64,000 bases of DNA from Allobosea sp. CS1GBMeth4 (GCF_900185715.1 NZ_FYAS01000055.1:62001-126000), one strand, 5' to 3'; counted from the first letter of the stretch, positions 8,503 through 17,726 are shown. The notes: a model not told the origin generated them from the letters alone. A program made the numbers and translations.

Positions 8503-9531
8503 ATGAAGGACCGCCGCCAGTTCCTGTTCGCAGGCTCCTCGTTCGCCGCCGCGCTGGCCACTCCCTTCGCCAGCGCCGCCGCTCAGGACTCGATTCCCGC
8601 CCGCATCGGCTACATCCCGATCATCGGCACGGCGCCGGTCTTCGTCGCCAATGGCGAGGGCTGGCTGAAGCAGGCCAGCATCGCGCCGAGCTTTACTGTG
8701 TTCGAATCGGGCCCGAACATGATCCAGGCGCTCGCCTCCGGCACGATCGACCTCTATGTCGCCGGCGTCGCCCCGCTCGCCGTCGCCCGCTCACGCGGCG
8801 TCGACATCCGCGTCGTCGCCTCGACGGCGACGGGCGAGAACGTCTTCGTCGCCGCCCCCGCTCTGGCGAAATTCTTCGCGGCGGGCGCGAGCGCCGCGGT
8901 CGCGTTCAAGGCGCACAGGAGCGCGACCGGCAAGCCGGCCCGACTCGCCACCCAGCCGCCCGGCTCGGTGCCCAACACGGTGCTGCAATACTGGCTCTGG
9001 GAGGTGGCGAAGGCCGACAAGGCCGATATCGAGATCGTGCCGATGGGCATCGACGCGACGCAGCAGGCGGTGCTCGCCGGTGCCGTCGAGGGCGCGATCG
9101 TGCGTGAGCCGGCCCTGACCATCATCCAGACCCGCAATCCCGGCATCAAGTTGATCGCCGGCGGCGAGGAGGTCTTCCCCGGCCAGCCCGGCACCGTCGT
9201 CGCCGTCTCCGGCGCCTTCGCCACCAGGAACCCCGACGCCGTGCAGAAGCTGGTCTCCAGCCTCGCCAAGGCGGCCGAGGTCCTGGTCAAGACGCCCGCC
9301 AAGGCCGCTCCCCATGTCGGCGCGGCGCTCGGCAAGGGCATCGTCGACCCCGCCCTGATCGAGAAGGCGCTGACCTCGCCGGCAACGCATTTCGAGATCG
9401 ACCCGCGCAAGATCATCGAGCCGGCCCGTGCCATGCAGGCCTACCAGGTCAAGCTCGGCTCGCTGGAGAAGGAGCTTCCCTTCGACGGCCTGTTCGAGAC
9501 GCAGTATTACGAGCGCGCCATCAAGGGCTGA
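8503..9531 (+). CDS. ABC transporter substrate-binding protein, SsuA/TauA/NrtA type
   Basis: A 342-aa periplasmic binding protein. The N-terminus has a twin-arginine look (DRRQFLF followed by a hydrophobic stretch and an ASA-AAQ cleavage region), so Tat export is plausible. The body follows the NMT1/SsuA family: IGYIPIIGTAPVFVA at the start and a GAVEGAIVREPA hinge segment. A permease and an ATPase follow. Sulfonate, taurine, nitrate and thiamine precursor are all possible ligands for this family, and the sequence does not settle which. Confidence 0.9.
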   Translation: MKDRRQFLFAGSSFAAALATPFASAAAQDSIPARIGYIPIIGTAPVFVANGEGWLKQASIAPSFTVFESGPNMIQALASGTIDLYVAGVAPLAVARSRGVDIRVVASTATGENVFVAAPALAKFFAAGASAAVAFKAHRSATGKPARLATQPPGSVPNTVLQYWLWEVAKADKADIEIVPMGIDATQQAVLAGAVEGAIVREPALTIIQTRNPGIKLIAGGEEVFPGQPGTVVAVSGAFATRNPDAVQKLVSSLAKAAEVLVKTPAKAAPHVGAALGKGIVDPALIEKALTSPATHFEIDPRKIIEPARAMQAYQVKLGSLEKELPFDGLFETQYYERAIKG

Positions 9532-9593
9532 CGGCAAGGCGAGAACGATCAACCCGCCCTCTTGCATAGCGCGACGCAATCCCACACACGCGT

Positions 9594-9657
9594 GTCATCC
9601 CGGGCGACCGGAGGGAGACCCGGGATCGGCGCCGCTGCGCGACTTGTCCGGGATGAC
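9594..9657. repeat. Palindromic intergenic repeat
   Basis: GTCATCCCGG at the left end pairs with CCGGGATGAC at the right end, with a second nested palindrome GACCCGGGATC inside. It fills most of the gap between the binding protein and permease genes. Its right end contains an ATG that could be mistaken for the permease start. Confidence 0.65.
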
Positions 9658-9685
9658 CCGCGCTGGTGGTCGAAGGCTGAGTGAA

Positions 9686-10444
9686 TTGACGGTGCAGTCT
9701 CTTCGGGCCCCTGCCCTCGCCCTCACCGGCCTCGCCGCGTTCCTCCTGCTCTGGGAGGCGATCCCCTATTTCGGCATCGTCAATCCGGCCTTCCTGCCGG
9801 GGCCGAGCGCCCTGCCGAGCGTCTTCCTGCGCGAGGTGAGGTCGGGCGCCTGGCTCGCGGCGATCCTCGGCTCGCTCGGCCATTACTTCATCGGCCTTGC
9901 CACAGGCGCGGGGCTCGGCATCGCCCTCGGCGTCGTCACCGGCATGTCGAAGCTCGCCGAGGAGGCGACCGCCTGGGTGGTCCGGCTGCTGCGGCCGATC
10001 CCCGGCCTCGCCTGGGTGCCGTTCGCGATCATCTGGTTCGGCGTCAATCCGCAGGCGGCGGTGTTCATCATCGCGATCGGCGTGTTCTGGATCGTCTTCT
10101 TCGCGGCGCAGGGCGCGATCCGCGGCGTCGACCGCGAGCTGATCGAGGTCGCGGACGCCTTCGGCTTCCGCTCCCCGGCGCAGAAACTCGCCAAGATCCT
10201 GCTGCCGGCGGCGATGCCCGGCATCCTCGTCGGCGTGCGCACCGCGCTCGGCCAGGCCTGGATGGCGGTGGTCGCGGCCGAGATCTTCGGCGTCGCCGGC
10301 GTCGGTCAGCGCATGATGCAGGCCTCCAGCCTGCTCGCGACCGACCTCGTCGTGATCTACATGCTGACCATGGCGGCGCTCTACGGCCTGCTCGATACGC
10401 TGTTCGTCGCCGTCCAGGGATGGGTGCTGCGTTGGAAAGCGTGA
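9686..10444 (+). CDS. ABC transporter permease, SsuC/TauC type
   Basis: A permease of about 252 aa with six likely membrane helices. The contact loop reads VADAFGFRSPAQKLAKILLP, followed by GILVGVRTALGQAWM, both typical of the SsuC group. TTG at 9686 is chosen because GAAGG sits 9 bases upstream. The only ATG in frame nearby, 9653, lies inside a palindromic repeat and lacks a ribosome binding site. GTG at 9692 is a further alternative. It pairs with the preceding binding protein and the overlapping ATPase. Confidence 0.88.
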   Translation: MTVQSLRAPALALTGLAAFLLLWEAIPYFGIVNPAFLPGPSALPSVFLREVRSGAWLAAILGSLGHYFIGLATGAGLGIALGVVTGMSKLAEEATAWVVRLLRPIPGLAWVPFAIIWFGVNPQAAVFIIAIGVFWIVFFAAQGAIRGVDRELIEVADAFGFRSPAQKLAKILLPAAMPGILVGVRTALGQAWMAVVAAEIFGVAGVGQRMMQASSLLATDLVVIYMLTMAALYGLLDTLFVAVQGWVLRWKA

Positions 10445-11196
10445 TCGACATCAGGGAGCTGTCGCTCAGCTTCACCCGCGACGGCGAGACGACGGAAGTG
10501 CTGCACAAGCTCGACCTCTCCGTCGCTCCAGGCGAGTTCCTCGCCATTGTCGGCCCCTCCGGCGTCGGCAAGTCGACCTTGCTGCGCGTCATCGCCGGGC
10601 TCGCCCGGCCGAGCGGCGGCGAGGTCGCGATCAATGCCAGGGACAACACCCGCCGGCCGGTCGCGCTGGTGTTCCAGGATTCGCGGCTGCTGCCCTGGCG
10701 CAGCGTGATCGCCAATGTCGGCTTCGGCCTCGAAGGGCAGAAACCCAGGGCCGAACGCCTCGCCCGAGCGCAGGCGATGCTCGATCTCGTCGGCCTCGGT
10801 CATCTCGCCCGGCGCTGGCCGCATCAGCTCTCCGGCGGCCAGCGCCAGCGCGTCTCGCTGGCGCGGGCGCTGGCGGTCGAGCCCGAGATCCTGCTGATGG
10901 ACGAGCCTTTCTCGGCGCTGGACGCGCTGACGCGCGAGACCTTGCAGGACGAGCTGATCGAGGTTCGCCGCCGCACCGGCAAGACGGTGCTGTTCGTCAC
11001 CCACGACATCGACGAGGCCGCCTATCTCGCCGACCGGGTCGTGGTGCTCTCCGGCGCGCCCGGGCGGATCGTCGCCGAGCACCGGATCGCGGCCGCCCAT
11101 CCGCGGAGACGGGGGGCGGAGGCGGAGGCCGAGATCGTGCGGGCCGTGCGAGGCGATCTCGGGGCGGATGTCGTGAGCGACGGCGCGGCGATCTGA
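10420..11196 (+). CDS. ABC transporter ATP-binding protein, SsuB/TauB type
   Basis: A protein of up to 258 aa with Walker A GPSGVGKST, signature LSGGQRQRVSLARAL, Walker B ILLMDEPFSALD and a switch histidine in LFVTHDIDEA. From the ATG it overlaps the permease by 25 bases. A GTG at 10441 would overlap the permease stop as GTGA and is an equally good start. It energises the importer of 8503-10444. Confidence 0.93.
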   Translation: MGAALESVIDIRELSLSFTRDGETTEVLHKLDLSVAPGEFLAIVGPSGVGKSTLLRVIAGLARPSGGEVAINARDNTRRPVALVFQDSRLLPWRSVIANVGFGLEGQKPRAERLARAQAMLDLVGLGHLARRWPHQLSGGQRQRVSLARALAVEPEILLMDEPFSALDALTRETLQDELIEVRRRTGKTVLFVTHDIDEAAYLADRVVVLSGAPGRIVAEHRIAAAHPRRRGAEAEAEIVRAVRGDLGADVVSDGAAI

Positions 11197-11206
11197 CAAG
11201 ACGTCC

Positions 11207-11295
11207 GTGGACAGGAAAATTCGTTCGCCTTTACGAACACAGGCGACGGTGATATTCCCTTCGTCCGTTATATCGAACGGATCGGACGACATATC
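11207..11295 (+). promoter_or_regulatory. metZ leader with two hairpins
   Basis: The short leader of metZ has two perfect inverted repeats. GTTCG pairs with CGAAC at 11223-11238 (6-nt loop). TCCGTT pairs with AACGGA at 11264-11281 (6-nt loop), ending only 14 bases before the ATG. The second could hide the ribosome binding region, or could be an operator half-site pair. I could not fit the SAM-II aptamer consensus to it. Confidence 0.35.
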
Positions 11296-12489
11296 ATGGC
11301 GATCAAAGCAGCGGACACGGCAGCGCTCCACCCCGAGACCCGGCTGGTCCATGCCGGCACGCTGCGCTCGCAGTTCGGCGAGACCTCCGAAGCGCTGTTC
11401 CTGACGCAAGGCCATGTCTATGACAGCGCCGAGCAGGCCGAAGGCCGCTTCCTCAACACCGATCCGGGCTTCCAATACGGGCGCCTCTCCAATCCCACCG
11501 TCGCCATGCTGGAGCAGCGCATGGCCGCCTTCGAGGGCGCCGAGGCCTGCCGCGCCACCGCGACCGGCATGGCGGCCGTCACCGCCGCCGTGATGGCGCC
11601 GGTGCGGGCCGGCGACCATGTCGTCGCGGCGCGCGCGCTGTTCGGCTCCTGTCGCTACGTCATCGAGGACCACCTGCCGCGTTATGGAGTCGAGTCGACG
11701 CTGGTCGACGGCACCGACCTCGCCGCCTGGCGCGCCGCGATCAGGCCGAACACCAAGCTGTTCTTCCTGGAGAGCCCGGCCAATCCGACGCTGGAGGTGA
11801 TCGACATCGCGGCCGTCGCGGCGATCGCCAGGGAGGCCGGCGTTCTCCTCGTGGTCGACAATGTCTTCGCGACGCCGCTCTTCCAGCGCCCGCTCGCGCT
11901 CGGCGCCGATCTCGTCGTCTATTCCGCCACGAAGCACATCGACGGCCAGGGCCGCTGCCTCGGCGGGCTCATCCTCGGCTCGAAGGCGCTGATCGAGGCC
12001 GACGTCCAGACCTATCTGCGCCAGACCGGCCCGTCCCTGTCGCCCTTCAACGCCTGGGTGATGCTGAAATCGCTGGAGACGCTCCCCTTGCGCATCCGCC
12101 AGCAGGCGCAGAACGCGACTGTGGTGGCGCAATGGCTGAAGGGCCGCAAGGACCTGCCGCATGTCGCCTTCATCGGCGACCCCGACCATCCGCAGGCCGA
12201 GATCATCGCCAGGCAGATGACCGGCCCCTCGACGCTGATCGCCTTCGAGGTCGCGGGCGGCAAGGACGGCGCCTTCCGCTTCCTCAACAAGCTCCGGCTG
12301 ATCCGCATCTCCAACAATCTCGGCGACGCCAAGAGCCTGATCGTGCATCCGGCGACGACGACGCATCAGCGTTTCACGCCGGAGGTCCGCGCCGGCATGG
12401 GCGTCGGCGACGGGCTGATCCGCCTCTCGATCGGGCTGGAGCATCCCGACGACCTGATAGCCGATCTGAAGCAGGCGCTGCAGGGCTGA
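11296..12489 (+). CDS. metZ: O-succinylhomoserine sulfhydrylase
   Basis: A 397-aa PLP enzyme of the Cys/Met metabolism family. The PLP lysine is Lys213 in SATKHIDGQGR; the GQGR-C-LGG run is characteristic of MetZ. The DNVFATP segment is also present. It makes homocysteine directly from O-succinylhomoserine and sulfide. It lies downstream of a sulfonate-type importer, so the neighbourhood has a sulfur theme, although there is a 99-base gap with its own hairpins and it may be transcribed separately. Confidence 0.93.
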   Translation: MAIKAADTAALHPETRLVHAGTLRSQFGETSEALFLTQGHVYDSAEQAEGRFLNTDPGFQYGRLSNPTVAMLEQRMAAFEGAEACRATATGMAAVTAAVMAPVRAGDHVVAARALFGSCRYVIEDHLPRYGVESTLVDGTDLAAWRAAIRPNTKLFFLESPANPTLEVIDIAAVAAIAREAGVLLVVDNVFATPLFQRPLALGADLVVYSATKHIDGQGRCLGGLILGSKALIEADVQTYLRQTGPSLSPFNAWVMLKSLETLPLRIRQQAQNATVVAQWLKGRKDLPHVAFIGDPDHPQAEIIARQMTGPSTLIAFEVAGGKDGAFRFLNKLRLIRISNNLGDAKSLIVHPATTTHQRFTPEVRAGMGVGDGLIRLSIGLEHPDDLIADLKQALQG

Positions 12490-12563
12490 GCGCGACGGCG
12501 GCGCCGGCACCGAAACCCGAGCGGGCCAACCGCGTTGAACCTCGGCAACGACAGAGGTTCACA

Positions 12564-12929
12564 ATGCCCAGCAAGATCGCCTGCACGGCGGCGCTGCTCG
12601 CCAGCCTCGCGGCTCCCACGCTCGCCCAGAATGCTTCGCCAGCCTCACCGGCGACGCCGGAAAAGCCGTCCTCGCCCGAGCTCGCCGCCTGCAAATCGAC
12701 GGCGATGGCGGCGCTGACGGCGCGCGAGCCCGAGATCAAGGACATCTACATCGACGAGGACGGGCTGACGGTCGCGGTGGCGGAGACCAGGATCGAGGAT
12801 ATCCCGGTCACGCGCATCCTGATGGGCGAGGCCTATCTGAAGACCGACAGATCCGACAAGCCGCGCCGCTTCCTCTGCCTGGTCGGCGAGAAGGGCAAGG
12901 TGCTGCTGACCTTCTTCACGCAGCGATGA
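12564..12929 (+). CDS. Small secreted protein, unknown
   Basis: A 121-aa protein with a Sec signal peptide (basic start, alanine/leucine core, cleavage near LAQ-N), a Pro/Ser/Ala-rich linker, then a compact domain with an acidic strand pair (IKDIYIDEDGLTVAV) and a Cys in RRFLCLVGEKG. A second Cys in LAACKS may pair with it. The ATG at 12564 is chosen because it starts the signal peptide. I do not recognise the family. It is probably a periplasmic protein of alphaproteobacteria. Confidence 0.7.
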   Translation: MPSKIACTAALLASLAAPTLAQNASPASPATPEKPSSPELAACKSTAMAALTAREPEIKDIYIDEDGLTVAVAETRIEDIPVTRILMGEAYLKTDRSDKPRRFLCLVGEKGKVLLTFFTQR

Positions 12930-12933
12930 CGGC

Positions 12934-13179
12934 TCAGCCGCCGTCGACGATGCGGGTATTCGGCCGGTCGCGGCCGTCGGCCAGTTCCTCGTGCCATTCG
13001 CCGCGAGCGTCCTGGTAGACGATGCCGTCGGTGACGCCCGGCCGCTTCTGGCGGGCCGCGGCCTTCTCCGCCGCCTTCAGCGCCGCGTCATGCGAGCGGA
13101 AGGTCTCCGAGAGCACGTCGCCGACCTTGTAGGCCCAGCCGCCGTCGTGCTCGACGATCTGGTACTTCACCGTGACCAT
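12934..13179 (-). CDS. DUF2188-like small protein
   Basis: An 81-aa protein of the DUF2188 kind: KYQIVEHDGGWAYKVGD, then SHDAALKAAEKAA, then a basic segment with VYQDARGEW. The start at 13179 is supported by GGAGG six bases upstream. It is convergent with the secreted protein gene, leaving a 4-base gap. The function of the family is unknown; members are often stress-related. Confidence 0.75.
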   Translation of the reverse strand: MVTVKYQIVEHDGGWAYKVGDVLSETFRSHDAALKAAEKAAARQKRPGVTDGIVYQDARGEWHEELADGRDRPNTRIVDGG

Positions 13180-13284
13180 GAGCATCCTCCATGGCTCACT
13201 GGTCGAACCGTCGCAGCGCGCTCCGGGTTCCACCAGGACGGAGGATAGCCTCGGCCCGGCGACGGCGGAAGAGGCCTGCCGGCC

Positions 13285-14118
13285 TCAGTCGCCATTGCCG
13301 GTGTCGGCGGCGCGCAGGCCTTCCAGCACCGGCATCTGGGTGATGTGGTAGCCCGCGTCGATGTGGTGGACCTCGCCAGTCACCCCGCCGGAAAGATCGG
13401 AGAGGTAGTAGAGCGCCGAGCCGCCGATCTCTTCCAGCGTCACCGATTTGCGCAGCGGCGAATTGGCTCGCTGCCAGGAATACATGGCGCGCGCATCGGA
13501 GATGCCGGCGCCGGCGAGGGTGCGCACCGGCCCGGGCGAAAGCGCATTCACGCGGATGCCCTTCGGGCCGTAATCGGCGGCGAGATAGCGCATGCTCGCC
13601 TCCAGCGCCGCCTTGGCGACGCCCATGACGTTGTAGTTCGGCATCACGCGCGACGAGCCGCTATAGGTCAGCGTGATCATGCTGCCGCCCTTCGGCATGC
13701 GCTCGGCGGCGCGCCTGGCGGCTTCCGTGAAGGAGAAGCAGGAGATCACCATGGTGCGCGAGAAGTTCTCGCGGCTGGTGTCGGCATAAAGCCCCTTGAG
13801 CTCGTTCTTGTCGGAGAAGCCGATGGCATGGATCAGGAAATCGAGCGTGTTGCGCTCGGGATCGCCGCCCCAGGCCTCGTCGATCGCGGCGAAGGCGGCA
13901 TCGACGGTCGCGACGTCCTCGACATCGCAGGGGATGACCAGCTTCGAGCCGATGCTCTCGGCGAGCGGCTTGACGCGCTTGCCGAGCGCCTCGCCCTGAT
14001 AGGTGAAGGCCATCTGCGCGCCGTGCGCATGCAGGGTCCGGGCGATGCCCCAGGCGATCGAGTTCTGATTGGCGACGCCCATGACGAGGCCGCGCTTGTT
14101 GTGCATCAGGGGGAGCAT
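13285..14118 (-). CDS. fabI: Enoyl-[acyl-carrier-protein] reductase (NADH)
   Basis: A 277-aa FabI of normal length. The N-terminus has the FabI form of the nucleotide motif (GLVMGVANQNSIAWGIA). The catalytic set is Tyr152, Tyr162 and Lys169, in YSGSSRVMPNYNVMGVAK. It does the last step of the fatty acid elongation cycle. It lies downstream of fabA and fabB on the same strand, with a DUF3303 gene in between. Confidence 0.96.
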   Translation of the reverse strand: MLPLMHNKRGLVMGVANQNSIAWGIARTLHAHGAQMAFTYQGEALGKRVKPLAESIGSKLVIPCDVEDVATVDAAFAAIDEAWGGDPERNTLDFLIHAIGFSDKNELKGLYADTSRENFSRTMVISCFSFTEAARRAAERMPKGGSMITLTYSGSSRVMPNYNVMGVAKAALEASMRYLAADYGPKGIRVNALSPGPVRTLAGAGISDARAMYSWQRANSPLRKSVTLEEIGGSALYYLSDLSGGVTGEVHHIDAGYHITQMPVLEGLRAADTGNGD

Positions 14119-14179
14119 GATCGGACTATCCGTATTGGCGCGGGCTTCAGGAGGCAGCGAGGGCGTCGGCGCCTGTCAC

Positions 14180-14452
14180 TCAGAGATGCTTCCTGACCGC
14201 CGCGGCGGTGTCCTTCGAGCTCGCCAGCGGCACGATCTCGAAACGGGCGAGATCGCCCCAGGCCAGCACCCATTCCTGCAGCTTGGTGACGTCGTCGCAC
14301 TGCATCACCTGGAAACAGCGGGCGAAGTCGGCCGAGATCCAGCTGTCGATATAGGTGAGGCCGTCCGGCATCATGCGGCCGCGCTCGTCGAAGCGCCGGT
14401 AGATCTCCTTCACCCGGGCCTGGTCGAAATGCTCGATCACCATGAACAGCAT
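14180..14452 (-). CDS. DUF3303 domain-containing protein
   Basis: A 90-aa protein with the DUF3303 pattern: MLFMVIEHF at the start, then YRRFDERGRMMPDGLTYIDSW, CFQVMQCDD and a C-terminal FEIVPL. It is a small ferredoxin-like single domain of unknown role. It lies between fabB and fabI on the same strand with short gaps (11 and 61 bases), so it is probably co-transcribed with them. Confidence 0.85.
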   Translation of the reverse strand: MLFMVIEHFDQARVKEIYRRFDERGRMMPDGLTYIDSWISADFARCFQVMQCDDVTKLQEWVLAWGDLARFEIVPLASSKDTAAAVRKHL

Positions 14453-14463
14453 GGCCGGTCTCC

Positions 14464-15690
14464 TCAGGCTTCGAGCCGCTTCATCACGATGGTGGCGTTG
14501 GTGCCGCCGAAGCCGAAGGAGTTGGAGAGCACGCAGCCGAGGTCGGCATTGTCGATGCGCTTGCGCACGATCGGCATGTCGGCGAAAGCCGGGTCGAGCT
14601 CCTCGATATGGGCGCTTTCGGCGATGAAATCGTTGTTCAGCATGAGCAGCGAATAGATCGCCTCCTGCACGCCGGTGGCGCCGAGCGAATGGCCGGTCAG
14701 CGACTTGGTCGCCGAGATCGGCGGGCTCTTTTCGCCGGCGCCGAAGACCGTACGGATCGCCTCGATCTCCTTGGCGTCTCCGACCGGGGTCGAGGTACCG
14801 TGCGGATTGATGTAGTCGACCTTGGCCGTCACGCCCTGCAGCGCCATGCGCATGCAGCGCTCGGCGCCCTCGCCGGAGGGAGCGACCATGTCGTAGCCGT
14901 CCGAGGTCGCGCCATAACCGACGATTTCGCCATAGATCTTGGCGCCGCGGGCCTTGGCGTGCTCGAGCTCCTCGAGCACGACGACGCCGGCGCCGCCGGC
15001 GATGACGAAGCCGTCGCGGCGCACGTCATAGGCGCGCGAGGCGATGGCGGGGGTCTCGTTGAAATCGGAGGACATCGCGCCCATGGCGTCGAACAGCACC
15101 GAGAGCGTCCAGTCGAGCTCCTCGCAGCCGCCGGCGAAGATCACGTCCTGCTTGCCCCATTGGATCAGCTCGTAGGCGTTGCCGATGCAATGGTTCGAGG
15201 TCGCGCAGGCCGAGGAGATCGAGTAGTTGACGCCCTTGATCTTGAACCAGGTGGCGAGCGTCGCCGAGGCGGTCGAGGACATGCCCTTGGGCACGGCGAA
15301 AGGGCCGACCTTCTTCGAGGAGCCGCTCTCGCGCGCCTTGTCGTAGGCGTCGATCAGGGCGCGGGTCGAGGGGCCGCCGGAGCCCATGACGATGCCGGTG
15401 CGCTCATGGCTGACCTCGTGCGGCTCCAGCCCCGCATCGACGATCGCCTGGTCCATGGCGACATGGTTCCAGGCCGAGCCGCCGCCATGGAAGCGCATGG
15501 CGCGGCGGTCGACGACCTCGGACGCGACCAGCGAGGGCACGCCCGCGACCCGGCTGCGGAAGCCGTGCTCGGCGAAATCCGGCACATAGGAGATGCCGGA
15601 CTTGGCCTCGCGCAGCGAGGCCAGCACTTCCTGCGTATTGTTGCCGATGGACGAGACGATGCCCATCCCGGTGACCACCACGCGTCTCAT
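14464..15690 (-). CDS. fabB: 3-oxoacyl-[acyl-carrier-protein] synthase I
   Basis: A 408-aa condensing enzyme. The nucleophile is Cys162 in SSACATSNH. The two histidines are in [11 protein letters not shown] (near 301) and the [10 protein letters not shown] segment (near 337). The frame is open upstream of 15690, but [16 protein letters not shown] is the standard start. With FabA it elongates cis-3-decenoyl-ACP and makes unsaturated fatty acids. FabA lies just upstream on the same strand. Confidence 0.95.
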   Translation of the reverse strand: MRRVVVTGMGIVSSIGNNTQEVLASLREAKSGISYVPDFAEHGFRSRVAGVPSLVASEVVDRRAMRFHGGGSAWNHVAMDQAIVDAGLEPHEVSHERTGIVMGSGGPSTRALIDAYDKARESGSSKKVGPFAVPKGMSSTASATLATWFKIKGVNYSISSACATSNHCIGNAYELIQWGKQDVIFAGGCEELDWTLSVLFDAMGAMSSDFNETPAIASRAYDVRRDGFVIAGGAGVVVLEELEHAKARGAKIYGEIVGYGATSDGYDMVAPSGEGAERCMRMALQGVTAKVDYINPHGTSTPVGDAKEIEAIRTVFGAGEKSPPISATKSLTGHSLGATGVQEAIYSLLMLNNDFIAESAHIEELDPAFADMPIVRKRIDNADLGCVLSNSFGFGGTNATIVMKRLEA

Positions 15691-15807
15691 GCTGCTTCTC
15701 CGGCTCTTGGTGCGGGCCGGGATGCCAGCTCCGGACCTTTCGCTTGATCGACTACCGCGCAAATGGACCGCGCGGAGGACGAAGGCAAGGCGTCGGGATG
15801 ATTTTGC

Positions 15808-16320
15808 TCAGGCCGCCTCGGGCTTGAACAGGCCGACGCGCATGTCGCTCGTCGTATAGATACGCTTCCCGTCCGCCTCGAGCCAGCCATCGGCGATGCC
15901 GAGGACGAGCTTGGACTTGAAGACGCGCTTGAAGTCGACGCCGTAGACGACCCGCTTGACCGAGGGCAGCACCTGGTCGGCGAACTTGACTTCGCCGACG
16001 CCGAGCGCCCGGCCGCGGCCGGGCAGGCCGAGCCAGCCGAGAAAGAAGCCGGTGAGCTGCCAGAGCGCATCGAGACCGAGGCAGCCCGGCATCACCGGGT
16101 CGCCCTTGAAATGACAGTCGAAGAACCAGAGGTCGGGCCTGACGTCGAGCTCGGCGCGGACCAGGCCCTTGCCGTGTTCGCCGCCGTCCTCGCTGATCTC
16201 GGTGATCCGGTCGAACATCAGCATCGGAGGCAGCGGCAGCTGCGCATTGCCCGGCCCGAAGAGCTCACCGCGCCCGCAAGCGAGGATCTCCTCGTAGCTG
16301 AATGACGATTGCCGCTCCAT
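15808..16320 (-). CDS. fabA: 3-hydroxydecanoyl-[acyl-carrier-protein] dehydratase
   Basis: A 170-aa FabA. The catalytic pair is His70 in [17 protein letters not shown] and Asp84 in GLDALWQ, matching E. coli His71/Asp85. The frame is open for 86 more codons upstream, but [11 protein letters not shown] is the conserved start. It dehydrates and isomerises C10 intermediates to make unsaturated fatty acids. It is divergent from irr, an arrangement common in this order. Confidence 0.96.
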   Translation of the reverse strand: MERQSSFSYEEILACGRGELFGPGNAQLPLPPMLMFDRITEISEDGGEHGKGLVRAELDVRPDLWFFDCHFKGDPVMPGCLGLDALWQLTGFFLGWLGLPGRGRALGVGEVKFADQVLPSVKRVVYGVDFKRVFKSKLVLGIADGWLEADGKRIYTTSDMRVGLFKPEAA

Positions 16321-16696
16321 ATCCAACTTCACTCCATTCAGGCCGCCGGGCCATCCCTGCCGGCCAATTCGCGATGAAACCGTGCCTAACACGGTGTCGC
16401 CGCGGAACGGAAGGGCGCAAGCCGGGCTCGCCCGTGGATGATCGGCCGGCGAAGCCGCGCCGAGCCCTGCTACCACGACCCGGCGGCCGTGGCATAAGGT
16501 CCCAGCCATGGCCCTCGGTGGCCGCTTTCGCGGCACGGAAGCCGGCGCCATGCCCGAGGCAGCGCGACGATGCTCCACGGCTGGAGCCCGGCCCCGGCGG
16601 GGCCCGATGCTTGCGAGCCGGCGCCCGAAGCCTTACATCGACTCTAAACTGCCGCGCTTCCGAACCCGGAAGCCGATCACCGGAGCACATGCAAGG
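16321..16696. other. fabA-irr intergenic region
   Basis: A 376-base spacer between two divergent starts. It must hold promoters for both. I looked for an ICE-type box (TTTAGAA/TTCTAAA dyad) and saw only a weak half-site near 16640 (CTCTAAAC). An open frame continues through it on each strand, but neither continuation looks like a protein. Confidence 0.5.
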
Positions 16697-17161
16697 ATGG
16701 ACGGTCTGAACCCGCAGGACCAGAGCGACCGGTCGAACGCGCGGCAAGGCTGCCCCTTCCACGACGTGCGCCAGAAGCTGCGCCGCGTCGGGCTGCGGCC
16801 GACGCGCCAGCGCGTCTCGCTCGGCTGGCTCCTGTTCGCCAAGGGCGACCGGCATGTCAGCGCCGAAATGCTCTATGAAGAGGCGATGAGGGCGCGCGTG
16901 CCGGTCTCGCTCGCCACCGTCTACAACACGCTGCACCAGTTCACCGAGGCCGGCCTGCTGCGCGAGCTGGCGATCGACGGCGCCAAGACCTTCTTCGACA
17001 CCGACAACAGCGACCATCACCATTTCGTCGTCGACGGCGAGGACAAGGTGATCGACATCCCGGCTTCGGCGGTCGATGTCGCCGAGCTGCCGCCGCCGCC
17101 CGAAGGCTACGAGATCAGCCGGGTCGACGTGGTGGTCAGGCTGCGCAAGGCCGCCGGCTGA
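16697..17161 (+). CDS. irr: Iron response regulator Irr (Fur family)
   Basis: A 154-aa Fur-family regulator. A haem-regulatory motif GCPFHD lies at residues 18-23 and the His cluster SDHHHF at 106-110; together these separate Irr from Fur and Zur. The winged helix covers about 25-90, with SLATVYNTLHQF as recognition helix. In rhizobia Irr is active and stable under low iron and decays when haem binds. The start at 16697 gives the usual short leader before the haem motif, although AAGG directly abuts the ATG, so the exact start is less sure. Confidence 0.93.
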   Translation: MDGLNPQDQSDRSNARQGCPFHDVRQKLRRVGLRPTRQRVSLGWLLFAKGDRHVSAEMLYEEAMRARVPVSLATVYNTLHQFTEAGLLRELAIDGAKTFFDTDNSDHHHFVVDGEDKVIDIPASAVDVAELPPPPEGYEISRVDVVVRLRKAAG

Positions 17162-17189
17162 GCCCGCGCCGGCCCGCGCTCGGCGCCGC

Positions 17190-17726
17190 CTACTGCACGG
17201 TCTCGTTGGGATAGACGCCCCAGAGCCGATCCTGCCTGATATAACCGGAAATCTTGCTGACCGTGACCCGGCACCAGGCGTTCTGGCAGGATTGCACATT
17301 GGCGATGACGCCCGGCTCGAGCGTCGCGACCACGGCAGCGCCCTCGCTCGCGGAATCGCGCAGGGCGAAGGTCTCGCCCTTGTTCTTCGACCAGGGCGAG
17401 ACCAGGACCGTGCGCCGCCCCGAGAGCAGGCTGTGCAGGACCCAGCCCTCGGTGCCGTCGGCGTCGCGCACGCGTCGCCAGGTCTCGAATTCGGCCGTGA
17501 CCTCGACCGGCAGGCCGGCGCGCTGGAACACCCAGCTGGTGCGATGCTCCTTCGACGGGCCCTCGCGCAGATTGACCCTGTCCGACTTCAGGCTGACATA
17601 GCGCGGCAGCGGCAGGCCGGAGACGGGACCGTTGGCGACATCCTGGGCCGCGCTCCCCGTCGCCAGCATGGCGAGGCCCGCCGCGAGCAGGAGGCCGAGC
17701 GCGCCGCGCATCCTCTGAACCGTCAT
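17190..17726 (-). CDS. Secreted SH3-domain protein
   Basis: A 178-aa protein with a signal peptide (cleavage near GSAAQ) followed by two bacterial SH3-like modules: RYVSLKSDRVNLREGPS at about 42-58 and FALRDSASEGAAVVATLEPG at about 120-140. This architecture is widespread in Hyphomicrobiales as a periplasmic protein thought to bind cell wall. It is convergent with irr. Confidence 0.85.
   Translation of the reverse strand: MTVQRMRGALGLLLAAGLAMLATGSAAQDVANGPVSGLPLPRYVSLKSDRVNLREGPSKEHRTSWVFQRAGLPVEVTAEFETWRRVRDADGTEGWVLHSLLSGRRTVLVSPWSKNKGETFALRDSASEGAAVVATLEPGVIANVQSCQNAWCRVTVSKISGYIRQDRLWGVYPNETVQ

Noticed and set aside
9653-9655. ATG start for the SsuC-like permease
   Set aside because: It lies in a palindromic repeat with no ribosome site; TTG 9686 has GAAGG at good spacing.
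11197-11295. SAM-II riboswitch before metZ
   Set aside because: GGTGAT is present, but the following conserved core and pseudoknot partner could not be matched; only simple hairpins are supported.
16508-16696. N-terminal extension of Irr
   Set aside because: The extra 63 residues are Arg/Pro-rich and unlike the family; the haem motif is normally near the true N-terminus.
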